From Prevotella fusca JCM 17724 (GTDB lineage: Bacteria; Bacteroidota; Bacteroidia; Bacteroidales; Bacteroidaceae): a DNA stretch of 64,000 bases. Below the pieces are notes generated by a model, which was not told where the DNA came from, ran no database searches, and saw nothing but the letters and a program-made list of their open reading frames with translations. Shown in pieces: positions 50,539 to 60,167 of the stretch. Numbering within the stretch: position 1 is the stretch's first letter; the number at the start of each line of letters is the position of its first letter. The stretch spans positions 1,136,501-1,200,500 of the forward strand of contig NZ_CP012074.1 of NCBI RefSeq assembly GCF_001262015.1, read 5' to 3'. A program made the position numbers and the translations under genes.

Positions 50539-50570
50539 CAAATGTATGAAGATTTTTTAGTTAGCACAAA
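50539..50570 (-). promoter_or_regulatory. Promoter of the susCD operon
   Basis: Minus strand TTTG (50567-50570), 20 nt, TACATTTG (50539-50546): an exact consensus, but ~205 nt from the susC ATG. The leader between includes GGCGAGAAGGGGGGAGA but no clear stem. Confidence 0.75.
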
Positions 50571-50734
50571 TTATACTAAGAGATATTTTACAAATAAAAG
50601 TTAATTTTAATCAGGTCTGAAACAGAATCCTTTGGCTATCAGATAAAAGGCTATTCTTCATCTACTTTTCTTCTATTATCACTTTTCACAGTCCTCTTTG
50701 CGGGAAATGTAATAAAAATTCACGAGCTCGAAAA

Positions 50735-50880
50735 TCAAAGATGCTTTATTGGACTCGAATTAAGGCTTAATTGGCTTCTAAAAGATGCTCTTTTAAAGGC
50801 TTACTAACGCCCTTTCGAACCCCAACTAAGCACCTTTTCTTGCACTACTTTATAACACGCTGAATATAGGGCAGTTACAA
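50735..50880 (-). repeat. Dispersed intergenic repeat family 2, copy 1
   Basis: The reverse complement matches 57991-58137. The best ungapped core (50741-50840 against 58031-58130) has 74 of 100 identical bases, and the central 60 bp have 50 identical. It contains repeated blocks of the form AAAGGGCGTTAGTT and AGAAGCCAATT. Confidence 0.65.
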
Positions 50881-50970
50881 ACACGAAGAAAAACAACTTT
50901 CAAAGCTGTTTTTACCATCTATACACAAGGTTTTATGTAAAGTTATTTCAAAACATGCTGATATAAAAAA

Positions 50971-51010
50971 GCAGTCTCATTCCTTCTATAGAGAGAAGGA
51001 ATGAGACTGC
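50971..51010 (-). terminator. Terminator of the gltX-waaA-trpS operon
   Basis: A perfect 17-bp stem (50971-50987 with 50994-51010) with a 6-nt loop, followed on the minus strand by TTTTTTATATC. It lies 28 nt after the trpS stop. Confidence 0.9.
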
Positions 51011-51038
51011 TATATAAATCTAATGTTGAGCAATAGAC

Positions 51039-52127
51039 TTACTTCTGTCTAAATCTCTCAGCCTGACTTTGAATCAACTCCATATCCTCGAAGTAGTTAA
51101 TCTGCATTGCAGCACGTACCTCATCCATTGTCCGGGCAGCAGCCTCACGTGCCTCGAGTGAGCCTTTCTTGAGGATATTGTAAATCTCCGGGATGTCCTG
51201 TTCGTACTCACGGCGACGGGTACGGATAGGATCCAGCATCTTGTTCAGTACGCTATTGAGCAGTTTCTTACACTTCATATCACCAATACCACCGGCAGTG
51301 TAAGCAGCCTTCAGCTCATCAAGGTTCTGGAACTCCGGCCAGAACTCGGCAAAGTCCTCATCCGTTGAGAAGGCATCGAGGTAAGTAAACACGGCGTTAC
51401 CCTCAACGTGCCCCGGATCAGAAACATTCAAGTGCGTTGGGTCAGTGTACATTGTCTTCACCTTCTTCCACACAGTATCAGCATCATCAGAGAGATAGAT
51501 ACAGTTACCAAGGCTCTTGCTCATCTTCTCCTTTCCGTCCGTACCAGGCAGACGACGTGCGGTTGCGTTCTCTGGCAACATGATATTCGGCTCTACAAGT
51601 ACAGGAGCATAAATCTGATTGAAGCGGCGAACAAGCTCACGTGTCAACTCCAACATCGGCTCCTGGTCCTCACCAGCCGGAACGGTAGTAGCCTTGAAGG
51701 CTGCAATGTCAGCTGCCTGCGACACAGGATAAGCAAAGAAACCCATCGGGATGTTGGCTTCAAAGTTACGCATCTTGATTTCGGTCTTCACCGTCGGGTT
51801 ACGTTGAACACGGCTTACACTGACAAGGTTCATCAAGTAGGTGGTCAATTCTGCCAGTTCCGGAATCTGACTCTGGATATAGAGCGTGCATTTCTCCGGG
51901 CTCAAACCGGCAGAGAGGTAATCCAAAGCCACCTCAATGATGTTCTGACGGATTTTCTCCGGGTTGTCAGCATTGTCAGTCAGTGCCTGTACGTCTGCCA
52001 TGAAGACAAACATCTTATCGTAGTCTCCGAGATTCTGAAGTTCCACACGACGGCGGAGAGAACCTACATAGTGACCCAGGTGAAGTTTACCTGTCGGGCG
52101 GTCACCAGTTAAAATAATCTTTCCCAT
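51039..52127 (-). CDS. trpS: Tryptophan-tRNA ligase
   Basis: Charges tRNA-Trp in the cytosol. The 362-aa class I synthetase has the HIGH-type motif TGKLHLGHY (about 12-20) and KMSKS in [11 protein letters not shown]. It is the last gene of the operon, 41 nt after the zinc-ribbon gene. The substrate tRNA-Trp gene lies at 34600-34672 in this window. Confidence 0.95.
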   Translation of the reverse strand: MGKIILTGDRPTGKLHLGHYVGSLRRRVELQNLGDYDKMFVFMADVQALTDNADNPEKIRQNIIEVALDYLSAGLSPEKCTLYIQSQIPELAELTTYLMNLVSVSRVQRNPTVKTEIKMRNFEANIPMGFFAYPVSQAADIAAFKATTVPAGEDQEPMLELTRELVRRFNQIYAPVLVEPNIMLPENATARRLPGTDGKEKMSKSLGNCIYLSDDADTVWKKVKTMYTDPTHLNVSDPGHVEGNAVFTYLDAFSTDEDFAEFWPEFQNLDELKAAYTAGGIGDMKCKKLLNSVLNKMLDPIRTRRREYEQDIPEIYNILKKGSLEAREAAARTMDEVRAAMQINYFEDMELIQSQAERFRQK

Positions 52128-52168
52128 GTATCTTTTTTTGTTTTATTCTTTATCTGTATAGCTGCATC

Positions 52169-52657
52169 TTATTCATCGTATGCAGCATCCGCTGTGTCAC
52201 CAGGTTCCTCTGGAGCTTCTTCGATATACTCTTCCTCCTCCTCTGGAGCTGTTTGAACAGGAGCAGTCACGACTGTATCAACAGACGGAACTGCCTCTTC
52301 ACGAATAGGAGTCTCGTAAGGAATTGTATCGTTAGGGATGACATCTGTCACGGGGTTCTCGGGTGAAGAAGGCTGGAAAGCAAAATAAGCACCCACACCG
52401 GCCGCCAGCAGAAGCAAACCGATAAGGACGCCCCAGAGAATGGCTTTGTTGCTCTTCTCTGGTGTTTCTGTCTGCAACTGCTGTGCCTGCGGCTCATAAA
52501 CAGCCTGCTGGTCATATTGCTGCCCGGCACTTACCAGAGGCAGCGTCACTTCCATGACGCCCTGACAATGAGGACATTTACACTCGATGGTCTGTCCTTC
52601 TTCTGCCTCGACGATAAACTGTGTACCACAGTTATCACATGTTATCTGATATTTCAT
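52169..52657 (-). CDS. Zinc-ribbon membrane protein of unknown function
   Basis: The 162-aa protein has an N-terminal zinc ribbon (C7-x2-C10 and C29-x2-C32), a Gln/Tyr-rich linker, one transmembrane helix (about residues 72-92), and an acidic low-complexity C-terminus rich in Glu, Pro and Thr. The N-terminal ribbon suggests a cytosolic N-end with the acidic tail outside the membrane. Its ATG overlaps the waaA stop by 4 nt (ATGA), so it is translationally coupled to the Kdo transferase gene. I do not recognise a named family. Confidence 0.8.
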   Translation of the reverse strand: MKYQITCDNCGTQFIVEAEEGQTIECKCPHCQGVMEVTLPLVSAGQQYDQQAVYEPQAQQLQTETPEKSNKAILWGVLIGLLLLAAGVGAYFAFQPSSPENPVTDVIPNDTIPYETPIREEAVPSVDTVVTAPVQTAPEEEEEYIEEAPEEPGDTADAAYDE

Positions 52658-53889
52658 AACTTTACGTTGCTAAGAACCTTATTTGTTGCACCTGCCAGAC
52701 TCTGGACATAAGCACCTGCCAGACAACCACAGGCATTGCGGTATTCCTTGTCTGCAGCAAAGCGATTCATCAACAGGCTGAAACTCTCAAGGTCGAAGAT
52801 CTCAAAGCCACCACCATCACGCAGGAGTCCCTGTGCTTCGGCAAAATGCTTGTTGTTCGGACCGAAAAGAACCGGCATATCCCATACCGCAGCCTCAAGG
52901 ACATTGTGGATTCCGACACCAAAGCCGCCACCCACATAGGCTACATCACCATAATGATAGATGGAGGACAGCAGACCGAAGCAGTCAATAATCAGCACAT
53001 CAGCCTCGGCGACATCCTCTTCAGTTCCCTGTGTGTAGCGCACTACCTTCTTATCCCTTATCAGTGAGAGGATAGTCTTCAGATGGTCTTCACCGATAAC
53101 GTGCGGTGCGATGATGAGTTTCCAGTCCTCGTGCTCATTGAAATACTTGAGGAAGATTTCCTCATCGGGCTGCCATGACGAGCCTGCCACAAAGACTTTC
53201 TTCCTGTCGGCAGCACCGCCGTTGACGAACTTCTCAACCAACGGAAGCTGCTTACTTGCCTCCTTAATCTGCAGGACACGGTCGAAGCGGGTATCACCTA
53301 CCACCATTGTATCCGAAATACCAAGTCTGCCCAAGAGTTCCTTACTCTCTTCATTCTGGACGAAGAAGCGGGTGAAACATCTCAACACACGACCGTAACT
53401 GCTGCCATACCACTTGAAGAATATCTGATCCGGGCGGAAGATACTCGACACACTATAGGCAGGTATGCCACGATGCTGCAGGATATGCAGGTAATTATAC
53501 CAGAATTCATACTTGATGAAGAACGCCATGACGGGGCGGACTGTACGTAGGAATCTGCGTGCATTGCCCACCGTGTCAATCGGAAGATAGGTGATGATGT
53601 CTGCTCCCTCATAGTTCTTCCTCACCTCATAACCTGAGGGAGAAAAGAAAGTAAGCAGAATCTTGTATTGCGGATAGTCTTTCCGTATCTGCTCTATCAA
53701 AGGACGACCCTGTTCAAACTCACCCAATGAAGCAGCATGAAACCAGACATATCGGGCATCTGGCTCCAGCTTATCACGTAAGACCTGCACTGCCTCCTGT
53801 TCGCCCCGCCACATCTTGCGCAGCTTCTCATTGAAAATACTGCCCACGGCGATGCCGAACTGGATGGCATACATTATTATATTATACAT
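52654..53889 (-). CDS. waaA: 3-deoxy-D-manno-octulosonic acid (Kdo) transferase
   Basis: Adds Kdo to lipid IVA at the inner membrane during lipopolysaccharide synthesis. The 411-aa protein has a short N-terminal membrane-anchoring segment, the glycosyltransferase motif AASLGEFEQGRPLI with the catalytic Glu, and the C-terminal CMP-Kdo-binding region (VGGGFGVGIHNVLEAAVWDMPVLFG). It lies between gltX and the zinc-ribbon gene. One copy suggests a mono- or di-functional WaaA; the number of Kdo residues added cannot be told. Confidence 0.93.
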   Translation of the reverse strand: MYNIIMYAIQFGIAVGSIFNEKLRKMWRGEQEAVQVLRDKLEPDARYVWFHAASLGEFEQGRPLIEQIRKDYPQYKILLTFFSPSGYEVRKNYEGADIITYLPIDTVGNARRFLRTVRPVMAFFIKYEFWYNYLHILQHRGIPAYSVSSIFRPDQIFFKWYGSSYGRVLRCFTRFFVQNEESKELLGRLGISDTMVVGDTRFDRVLQIKEASKQLPLVEKFVNGGAADRKKVFVAGSSWQPDEEIFLKYFNEHEDWKLIIAPHVIGEDHLKTILSLIRDKKVVRYTQGTEEDVAEADVLIIDCFGLLSSIYHYGDVAYVGGGFGVGIHNVLEAAVWDMPVLFGPNNKHFAEAQGLLRDGGGFEIFDLESFSLLMNRFAADKEYRNACGCLAGAYVQSLAGATNKVLSNVKL

Positions 53890-53922
53890 ACTCGGCTCAA
53901 TTAATTTAGCCTTTCAAGATGC

Positions 53923-55440
53923 TTACCCAAGCACATCGATAGCCTTGCGCATACGCTTCAAGGTCTCCTCCTTGCCGAGAAAAGCTGATATATCAAACAT
54001 ACCAGGACCCTTACCGATACCAACGAGGGTGAGTCGAAAAGCATTCATGATGTCGCCAAGTTTATATCCCTTGTCCTCAACCCACTTCATTACAACAGGC
54101 TCCTGGCCCTCGATGCTGAAGTCTTCAATTCCTTCCAAGACATCTGCCAGCTCTGTCATCTGCTGTGCAGAATATTCCTTCCAACGTTTCTTGATGGTCT
54201 TCTCGTCGTAAGTTGTCGGTGCAATGAAGAAGAAAGAGCAAAGTTCCCAAAGCTCCTTCACGAAGCTGACACGATCCTTCATCATGTGTACAACCTGTGT
54301 CACCTGCTCCATAGTAGCCTCAACACCATTGTTGGCAACAATCGGTGCAAAGAGTTGTGCTATCTCATCATCGCTCTTGCGGAGGATGTATTCGTGGTTG
54401 AACCATATACCTTTCTGATAGTCGAACTTAGCCCCACTCTTTGAACACTTCGTAATATCGAATGCTTCCACAAGTTCCTCAAGAGAGAAGAGTTCCTGTT
54501 CTGTACCGGGATTCCAGCCCAACAGTGCCAGGAAATTGACTACTGCCTCAGGGAAATAGCCGCTCTCACGATAGCCGGAACTTACTTCACCTGTCTTAGG
54601 GTCATGCCACTCCAATGGGAACACCGGGAAACCAAGACGGTCACCATCACGCTTGCTGAGCTTACCCTTGCCCTCCGGCTTCAGCAACAGTGGCAGATGG
54701 GCAAAGCGAGGCATACTGTCTTCCCAGCCGAAGGCACGGTAAAGCAGCACATGCAGCGGTGCACTTGGCAGCCATTCCTCACCGCGGATAACATGAGAGA
54801 TGTCCATCAAGTGGTCATCAACAATGTTTGCAAGATGATAGGTAGGCAATTCGTCAGCACTCTTGTACAAAACCTTGTCGTCAAGGATGTCACTCTTGAT
54901 GCAGACATCACCACGAATCATATCATTGATATGAACTTCCCCACCCGGTTCCACCTTGAAACGGACAACGTACTGCTGCCCATCATCTATCAGGCTGTCA
55001 ACCTCTTCCTTCGACATGGTCAAGGAATTACGCATCTGAAGGCGGGTGTGAGCGTCATACTGGAAATTTTCAATCTCCTTACGCTTCGCATCCAACTCCT
55101 CTGGAGTATCAAAAGCAATGTATGCCTTGCCGGCATCCAGCAGCTGGTCAACATACTCCTTATAAATGTCACGGCGTTCACTCTGGCGATAAGGACCGTG
55201 TTCGCCGCCGAAGCTGACACCCTCATCAAACTTAATTCCCAACCATTCAAACGAGTCAAGGATGTATTCCTCAGCTCCAGGAACGAAACGGTTAGAGTCA
55301 GTATCCTCGATACGGAAGACCAGTTTGCCGCCATGCTGACGGGCGAAAAGGTAGTTATACAAAGCAGTACGCACGCCACCAATATGCAAAGCACCTGTAG
55401 GACTTGGGGCAAAGCGCACTCTCACATTTCTTTCTGCCAT
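53923..55440 (-). CDS. gltX: Glutamate-tRNA ligase
   Basis: Charges tRNA-Glu. The 505-aa class I synthetase has the HIGH-type motif [11 protein letters not shown] (12-22) and KLSKR in [13 protein letters not shown]-terminal anticodon-binding domain follows. It is the first gene of the gltX-waaA-trpS operon, with a 33-nt gap to waaA. Confidence 0.96.
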   Translation of the reverse strand: MAERNVRVRFAPSPTGALHIGGVRTALYNYLFARQHGGKLVFRIEDTDSNRFVPGAEEYILDSFEWLGIKFDEGVSFGGEHGPYRQSERRDIYKEYVDQLLDAGKAYIAFDTPEELDAKRKEIENFQYDAHTRLQMRNSLTMSKEEVDSLIDDGQQYVVRFKVEPGGEVHINDMIRGDVCIKSDILDDKVLYKSADELPTYHLANIVDDHLMDISHVIRGEEWLPSAPLHVLLYRAFGWEDSMPRFAHLPLLLKPEGKGKLSKRDGDRLGFPVFPLEWHDPKTGEVSSGYRESGYFPEAVVNFLALLGWNPGTEQELFSLEELVEAFDITKCSKSGAKFDYQKGIWFNHEYILRKSDDEIAQLFAPIVANNGVEATMEQVTQVVHMMKDRVSFVKELWELCSFFFIAPTTYDEKTIKKRWKEYSAQQMTELADVLEGIEDFSIEGQEPVVMKWVEDKGYKLGDIMNAFRLTLVGIGKGPGMFDISAFLGKEETLKRMRKAIDVLG

Positions 55441-55463
55441 TGTCTTAAATATTATTTTTCCTG

Positions 55464-55471
55464 CAAAATTA
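55464..55471 (-). promoter_or_regulatory. Promoter -7 element of gltX
   Basis: The minus strand reads TAATTTTG, 23 nt upstream of the gltX ATG. No TTTG at the usual -33 spacing. It is divergent from the HD-phosphodiesterase promoter in a 141-bp gap. Confidence 0.5.
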
Positions 55472-55480
55472 ATGTTTTTT

Positions 55481-55512
55481 TTTGACTATCCGCCATATTT
55501 TTAGTATTTTCG
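55481..55512 (+). promoter_or_regulatory. Promoter of the HD phosphodiesterase gene
   Basis: TTTG (55481-55484), 20 nt, TATTTTCG (55505-55512), one base from the consensus. It would start transcription at or just inside the tandem repeat that follows. Confidence 0.5.
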
Positions 55513-55580
55513 CAAGTTGTAAGAGCATTAACGCAACAAGATACAACAAGTTATAAGAACATTAACGAAACAAGATATAA
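55513..55580 (+). repeat. 34-bp tandem duplication forming the HD phosphodiesterase leader
   Basis: Two 34-bp units (55513-55546, 55547-55580) differ at 4 positions. They begin directly after the -7 element and end one base before the ATG at 55582, so the untranslated leader is almost exactly the duplicated sequence. Confidence 0.85.
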
Positions 55581-55581
55581 A

Positions 55582-57633
55582 ATGATAAGATTCAAAAACA
55601 TCAGCAACCCCTACTGGCGCAATATGGTTTCAAAGACGGTATTGGTCATTGTAGCCGTAGTACTGATAGTGCTTTTCCTACCTCGCACAAGGGGCAAGCT
55701 GTTCCATTATGACGAGGGCAAGCCATGGCTGTACGGACAGCTGATTGCAAAGTTCGACTTCCCGATCTTCAAGACGGATGAAGCCTTGAAGACTGAAAGG
55801 GACTCCATAATGAAGAACTTCCAGCCTTACTACAACATCAACCAAGCCGTAGAACAGAAGAAAATCAACCAGTTCAGGCATGCCTACAAGAATGGTATTC
55901 CAGGCTTGTCGCAGGAATATGTTGACGTTATCTCCCACCGCCTGCATGAGATTTACGAGGCTGGAGTGATTGACCCGCAACAGTACTCCGCACTTGTCAA
56001 GGACAGTGACAACCTCATACGTGTCGTAACGGGCAAGCAGGCAGTGAGCGTTCCTATCAGCAAGACCTTCTCAACCCTTGGCGCCTATGAGCATCTGTTC
56101 ATGGACCCGCTGCTCGGACCGAAGCGTTCTGTGCTGCAGCAATGCAACCTGAACGAATATATTGAGCCTAACCTCCTGTATGACAAAGACCGTAGTGAGA
56201 CGGAAATGAACGACATGCTCAGTCTTATTCCACAGGCATCTGGAATGGTATTGGAAGGGCAGCGTATCATTGACCGCGGCGACATCGTTGATGCAAAGAC
56301 TTTCCGTGTATTGAATTCCTTTGAACAGGCGATGGAGAAACGTAAGGCTTCCGAGGACGAGATCACCTCAACTTTCATCGGGCAGACCATCTACGTGCTG
56401 ATTCTCATCTGTCTCTTCACGCTCTATCTGGCACTTTTCCGAAAAGACTATTTCGAAAAGCCTCGTTCCATTTCCCTGCTTTACGTGATGATAGTCATCT
56501 TCCCTATCCTCACTTCATTGATGATGGAGCATAACATTCTCAGTGTCTATATCCTGCCATTCAGCATGGCTGCGATATTCTTCCGTGTGTTCATGGATTC
56601 ACGAACGGCATTCATCGGACACATGACTATGGTACTTATCAGTGCGGTTGCCGTGAAATACCAGTATGAGTTCATCATCGTACAGCTTGTAGCGGGACTC
56701 GTAGCGATTTATTCCTTGCGGGAACTGTCAAAGAGAAGTCAGATTTTCCTCACTGCGCTCCTTGTCACCATCGGTTCAGCAGCTGTCTACCTCTCCCTCC
56801 AGCTCATTCAGGCAGACGACCTGTCAAAGCTCGACCAGACCATGTATTACCACTTTGCAGCCAACGGCTTCTTCCTCCTCTTTACCTATCCGCTGATGCT
56901 GGTTATCGAAAAGACCTTCGGATTCGTCTCAACAGTAACGATGTTTGAGTTGTCAAACACGAACAGCGAGCTGCTACGTCGGCTCAGCGAAGTAGCACCG
57001 GGAACCTTCCAGCACTCCATCACTGTCGGTAATCTTGCTACCGAGATAGCGAGCAGAATCGGCGCAAAGAGTCAGCTGGTGCGTACCGGCGCACTCTATC
57101 ACGACATCGGCAAGATGCTCAACCCTGCTTTCTTCACCGAGAATCAGGCAGGCATCAACCCACATGACAAGTTGAACGACCTGGAAAGTGCACGTATCAT
57201 CATCAGCCATGTGACCGAAGGATTGAAACTTGCAGAGAAATACAACCTCCCACGTGAAATCAAGGAATTCATCACGACGCACCACGGTGCCGGACTGGCA
57301 AAGTATTTCTATATACACTACAAGAACGAACATCCCGACGAGGAAGTCAACGAGGAACAGTTCCGTTATCCCGGACCTAATCCTTTCACACGTGAGCAGG
57401 CTATCCTCATGATGAGTGATACCGTTGAGGCTGCATCCCGTTCTCTGCAGGAATACACTGAAGAGAGTATCAGCGAGCTGGTCAACCGACTGATTGACGG
57501 ACAGGTTGCTGATGGCAACTTCACCGACTGCCCTATTACCTTCCGTGACATCACAGCTGCCAAGAACGTACTCATCGAACGCCTGAAGTCAATGTATCAC
57601 ACACGTATCCAGTACCCGCAGCTGAAGGTTTAG
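55582..57633 (+). CDS. PgpH-like membrane HD phosphodiesterase (7TMR-HDED)
   Basis: Probably hydrolyses the second messenger c-di-AMP at the inner membrane. The 683-aa protein has an N-terminal membrane helix (about 15-34), an extracytoplasmic 7TMR-HDED-like domain (about 35-260), about seven membrane helices (265-445) and a cytosolic HD domain with ligands H478, H507, D508, K511, H528 and H543 (GALYHDIGKM). This order matches PgpH/YqfF proteins. It is a single-gene unit with a strong terminator after it. The nucleotide preference is inferred from the family. Confidence 0.85.
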   Translation: MIRFKNISNPYWRNMVSKTVLVIVAVVLIVLFLPRTRGKLFHYDEGKPWLYGQLIAKFDFPIFKTDEALKTERDSIMKNFQPYYNINQAVEQKKINQFRHAYKNGIPGLSQEYVDVISHRLHEIYEAGVIDPQQYSALVKDSDNLIRVVTGKQAVSVPISKTFSTLGAYEHLFMDPLLGPKRSVLQQCNLNEYIEPNLLYDKDRSETEMNDMLSLIPQASGMVLEGQRIIDRGDIVDAKTFRVLNSFEQAMEKRKASEDEITSTFIGQTIYVLILICLFTLYLALFRKDYFEKPRSISLLYVMIVIFPILTSLMMEHNILSVYILPFSMAAIFFRVFMDSRTAFIGHMTMVLISAVAVKYQYEFIIVQLVAGLVAIYSLRELSKRSQIFLTALLVTIGSAAVYLSLQLIQADDLSKLDQTMYYHFAANGFFLLFTYPLMLVIEKTFGFVSTVTMFELSNTNSELLRRLSEVAPGTFQHSITVGNLATEIASRIGAKSQLVRTGALYHDIGKMLNPAFFTENQAGINPHDKLNDLESARIIISHVTEGLKLAEKYNLPREIKEFITTHHGAGLAKYFYIHYKNEHPDEEVNEEQFRYPGPNPFTREQAILMMSDTVEAASRSLQEYTEESISELVNRLIDGQVADGNFTDCPITFRDITAAKNVLIERLKSMYHTRIQYPQLKV

Positions 57634-57698
57634 AAGGCTAACAACAAGCAGCCCCTCCCCTTCCTCTTCCCCTCTCCGAAATGAGGGACGTAAACATC

Positions 57699-57745
57699 GA
57701 GACACCCCAGTGAGTTACGACAATAGTAACTTACTGGGGTATCTC
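57699..57745 (+). terminator. Terminator after the HD phosphodiesterase gene
   Basis: A 20-position stem (57699-57718 with 57726-57745) with one mismatch and one G.U, a 7-nt loop, followed by TTTCT. Confidence 0.8.
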
Positions 57746-57990
57746 TTTCTAACCCTTTTATTTATTACTCTTTTGCCATTTACCTTTCTCAAAGTCCTTT
57801 TATCTTTGCTAACAGCTCTGTGTGCTCTTCAACCTTTTGGTTCTCAGTGTGAGAAAAAAGGTTCTCCCATTAAATGCGTAGACACCTACGCATATAATGA
57901 ATATAGCCTCAAAGCGCATTTGAAATATCTTGACAATTATACAGTCGTCAGGCTCAAAAAGAAGTGCGAAAATGACGGATTTCAGCAACA

Positions 57991-58137
57991 TTGTAACCCG
58001 CAGTAAATCAGATGTTTGCACATTCGTATTTCAAAAGGGCGTTAGTTGGGGTTCAAAAGGGCGTTAATAAGACCTCAAAAGGGCGTCTTTTCAAAGCCAA
58101 TTGGGCGTCTTTTCAAAGCCAGAAGAGCATCAGTTTG
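57991..58137 (+). repeat. Dispersed intergenic repeat family 2, copy 2
   Basis: Matches the reverse complement of 50735-50880. Internally it is built from 22-23-bp direct repeats: TTCAAAAGGGCGTTA occurs three times in variant form and GGGCGTCTTTTCAAAGCC twice. Confidence 0.65.
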
Positions 58138-58367
58138 ATTTCACGCTTTGAAATATTTGTACAAAATATTATTCGGATCACCACAAAGACAAATAATGAC
58201 AGCTTTTATACAAGCATAATGATGAATATCCACACATTTAACTGAAGAAGCAGAAAAAATCTACGTGAGCACCGTGCTCTCTGTGTGAAACATAATGAAT
58301 TGAAAACTTTTGACCTTTCTCTTTTCCCTGCACATTTTAACTAAAAGTGAGAAAAAACAATCTAAAA

Positions 58368-58399
58368 TTTGGAAGATTAGAACAATATTTATAACTTTG
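58368..58399 (+). promoter_or_regulatory. Promoter of the FadL-family gene
   Basis: TTTG (58368-58371), 20 nt, TAACTTTG (58392-58399): an exact consensus with a ~38-nt leader to the ATG at 58442. Confidence 0.8.
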
Positions 58400-58441
58400 C
58401 AACCAAATTCTATAAGTTTTATATACACTTACAATTCAAAA

Positions 58442-60127
58442 ATGAAGTATCAGAAGACTGCCATTGCTGCTGCATTGCTCGCAATGGCAACAACAACACA
58501 AGCCGGAGGACTGCTTACAAATACCAATCAGAACATCGCTTTCAACCGTAACTTCGCACGTGTAGGTGCGATAGGTATTGACGGTGTTTACTTTAATCCG
58601 GCTGGTGTAGCATTCCTTGACCAAGGTTTTCACCTCTCTCTTAACTTCCAGAACATATATCAGACACGTGAGATAACATCTGCTTTCAGCGTGCCTGCAT
58701 TCGCAGGTACACCTCACGAGTATCCCTTCAAGCTGAATGGAGGAAACCCTACAGACGGCAGCAAATCCTACATAGGAAAGGCTGCTGTGCCTATCCTTCC
58801 TTCTTTCCAGGTGGCATACAACAAGGACAACTGGAGTTTCCAGGCGGGATTCGGCTTGACAGGCGGTGGCGGAAAGGCTTCTTTCAACGAGGGTCTGCCC
58901 AGCTTCGAGCGCCAGATTTCCCTCCTTCCTGCCCTGATTAACCAGCAGCTGCCCACTTTTGCAGCTCTTCTCGGACAGAATGAGACGCCTGCCACATCTT
59001 ACAGTATGCAGAGCTACATGAGCGGTCAGCAGTATGACTTCGGACTCCAGCTTGGTGTTGCCTATAAAATCAATGAGCACCTGTCAGTATTTGGTGGTGC
59101 ACGTTTCAACTACATCTATAACAAGTACGAGGGCAACATCACCAACATCTCAGCAAATGTGGGTGGAAACAACCAGAACCTCTACGACTACTTCGACTCA
59201 AAGGTAAAGGCTCTGAACGAGAAGGCAAGCGCATTGCAGGCACAGGCTGCCGCTGCACAGACTCAGGCTGCCGTCTATCAGGCACAGGCAAATGCTGCAA
59301 CTGACCCGGCGACAAAGGCTCAGCTACAGGCCGCAGCCGACCAGTACACAGCTGGTGCACAAAAAGCAAGCGAAGGAGCAAAGAAAGTTAGCGCAGGTGC
59401 TGACAAGCTGAACAGTACCAAAGAGGACGTAAAAGACCGCTATGTAGAGGTTTCCCAGCGTGGATGGGGTGTCACTCCTATCCTCGGCATCGACTACCGC
59501 ACTGGCAAGTGGAACTTCGCTGCACGTTATGAATTCACAACGAAGTTCAATATTGAGAACAATACGAAGCGTGATGACACCAAACGTTACGAGAACGGAG
59601 TGAACACTCCTAACGACATCCCTGGCATCCTTGCCCTCGGTGCACAGTATGAGGTACTGAAAAACCTCCGTGTCATGGCAGGTTACAACTACTACTTCGA
59701 CAAGGACGCACGCATGGACAACAACAAGCAACGTTTCCTCAAACACAACACACAGGAGTTCCTGGCAGGTGTAGAGTGGGACATCAATCCTGCTGTCACC
59801 GTCAGTGCAGGTGGCCAGCGCACGCTCTATGGTCTCGGCGATGGCAAGTATCTGACTGACCTCAGCTTCGTAACCAGCAGTTACAGCTTCGGTATCGGTG
59901 CCAAGATAAAGGTTGCCAAGAATGCTCACCTCAATGTGGCTTACTTCTTCACAAACTACTCAAACTTCAAGAAGGAGTACAACGATGCAGTTGTCGTTGG
60001 CAAGGAGCAGGTGAAACAGCCAGACGGTACCGTTCTGACACAACCAAAAACCATCCCAACAAAGAACACCGACATCTTCACCCGAACCAACAAGGTACTC
60101 GGTGTAGGACTGGATATTGATTTCTAA
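58442..60127 (+). CDS. OmpP1/FadL-family outer membrane transport protein with helical insert
   Basis: A hydrophobic-compound channel of the outer membrane by family. The 561-aa form starting MKYQKTAIAA (signal peptide, cleaved near TTTQAGG) is chosen because the consensus promoter lies just before it. The FadL hatch-like N-terminus (GIDGVYFNPAGVAFL, about 46-59) and barrel strands are visible. Unusually, residues ~246-332 are Ala/Gln/Lys-rich and read as a long coiled coil inserted between two barrel strands. This makes the protein longer than typical FadL (~420-450 aa). The substrate is unknown. Confidence 0.85.
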   Translation: MKYQKTAIAAALLAMATTTQAGGLLTNTNQNIAFNRNFARVGAIGIDGVYFNPAGVAFLDQGFHLSLNFQNIYQTREITSAFSVPAFAGTPHEYPFKLNGGNPTDGSKSYIGKAAVPILPSFQVAYNKDNWSFQAGFGLTGGGGKASFNEGLPSFERQISLLPALINQQLPTFAALLGQNETPATSYSMQSYMSGQQYDFGLQLGVAYKINEHLSVFGGARFNYIYNKYEGNITNISANVGGNNQNLYDYFDSKVKALNEKASALQAQAAAAQTQAAVYQAQANAATDPATKAQLQAAADQYTAGAQKASEGAKKVSAGADKLNSTKEDVKDRYVEVSQRGWGVTPILGIDYRTGKWNFAARYEFTTKFNIENNTKRDDTKRYENGVNTPNDIPGILALGAQYEVLKNLRVMAGYNYYFDKDARMDNNKQRFLKHNTQEFLAGVEWDINPAVTVSAGGQRTLYGLGDGKYLTDLSFVTSSYSFGIGAKIKVAKNAHLNVAYFFTNYSNFKKEYNDAVVVGKEQVKQPDGTVLTQPKTIPTKNTDIFTRTNKVLGVGLDIDF

Positions 60128-60167
60128 AACACAATAATTCTACCGTTTTATCACAACTAATACCATT

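Larger units (their letters stand above)
50331..51038. other. 708-bp intergenic region upstream of susC
   Basis: It holds a ~200-nt untranslated susC leader, the susC promoter (50539-50570), a dispersed repeat copy (50735-50880) and the trpS terminator (50971-51010). No credible gene seen. Confidence 0.7.
57634..58441. other. 808-bp intergenic region
   Basis: It holds a long terminator hairpin (57699-57745), dispersed repeat family 2 copy 2 (57991-58137) and the promoter of the FadL-family gene (58368-58399). Short open frames here overlap the repeat and are not credible genes. Confidence 0.65.

Noticed and set aside
57710..58245. Open frames in the gap after the HD phosphodiesterase gene
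   Set aside because: They run across the terminator hairpin and the dispersed repeat, and have no start context or recognisable protein features.
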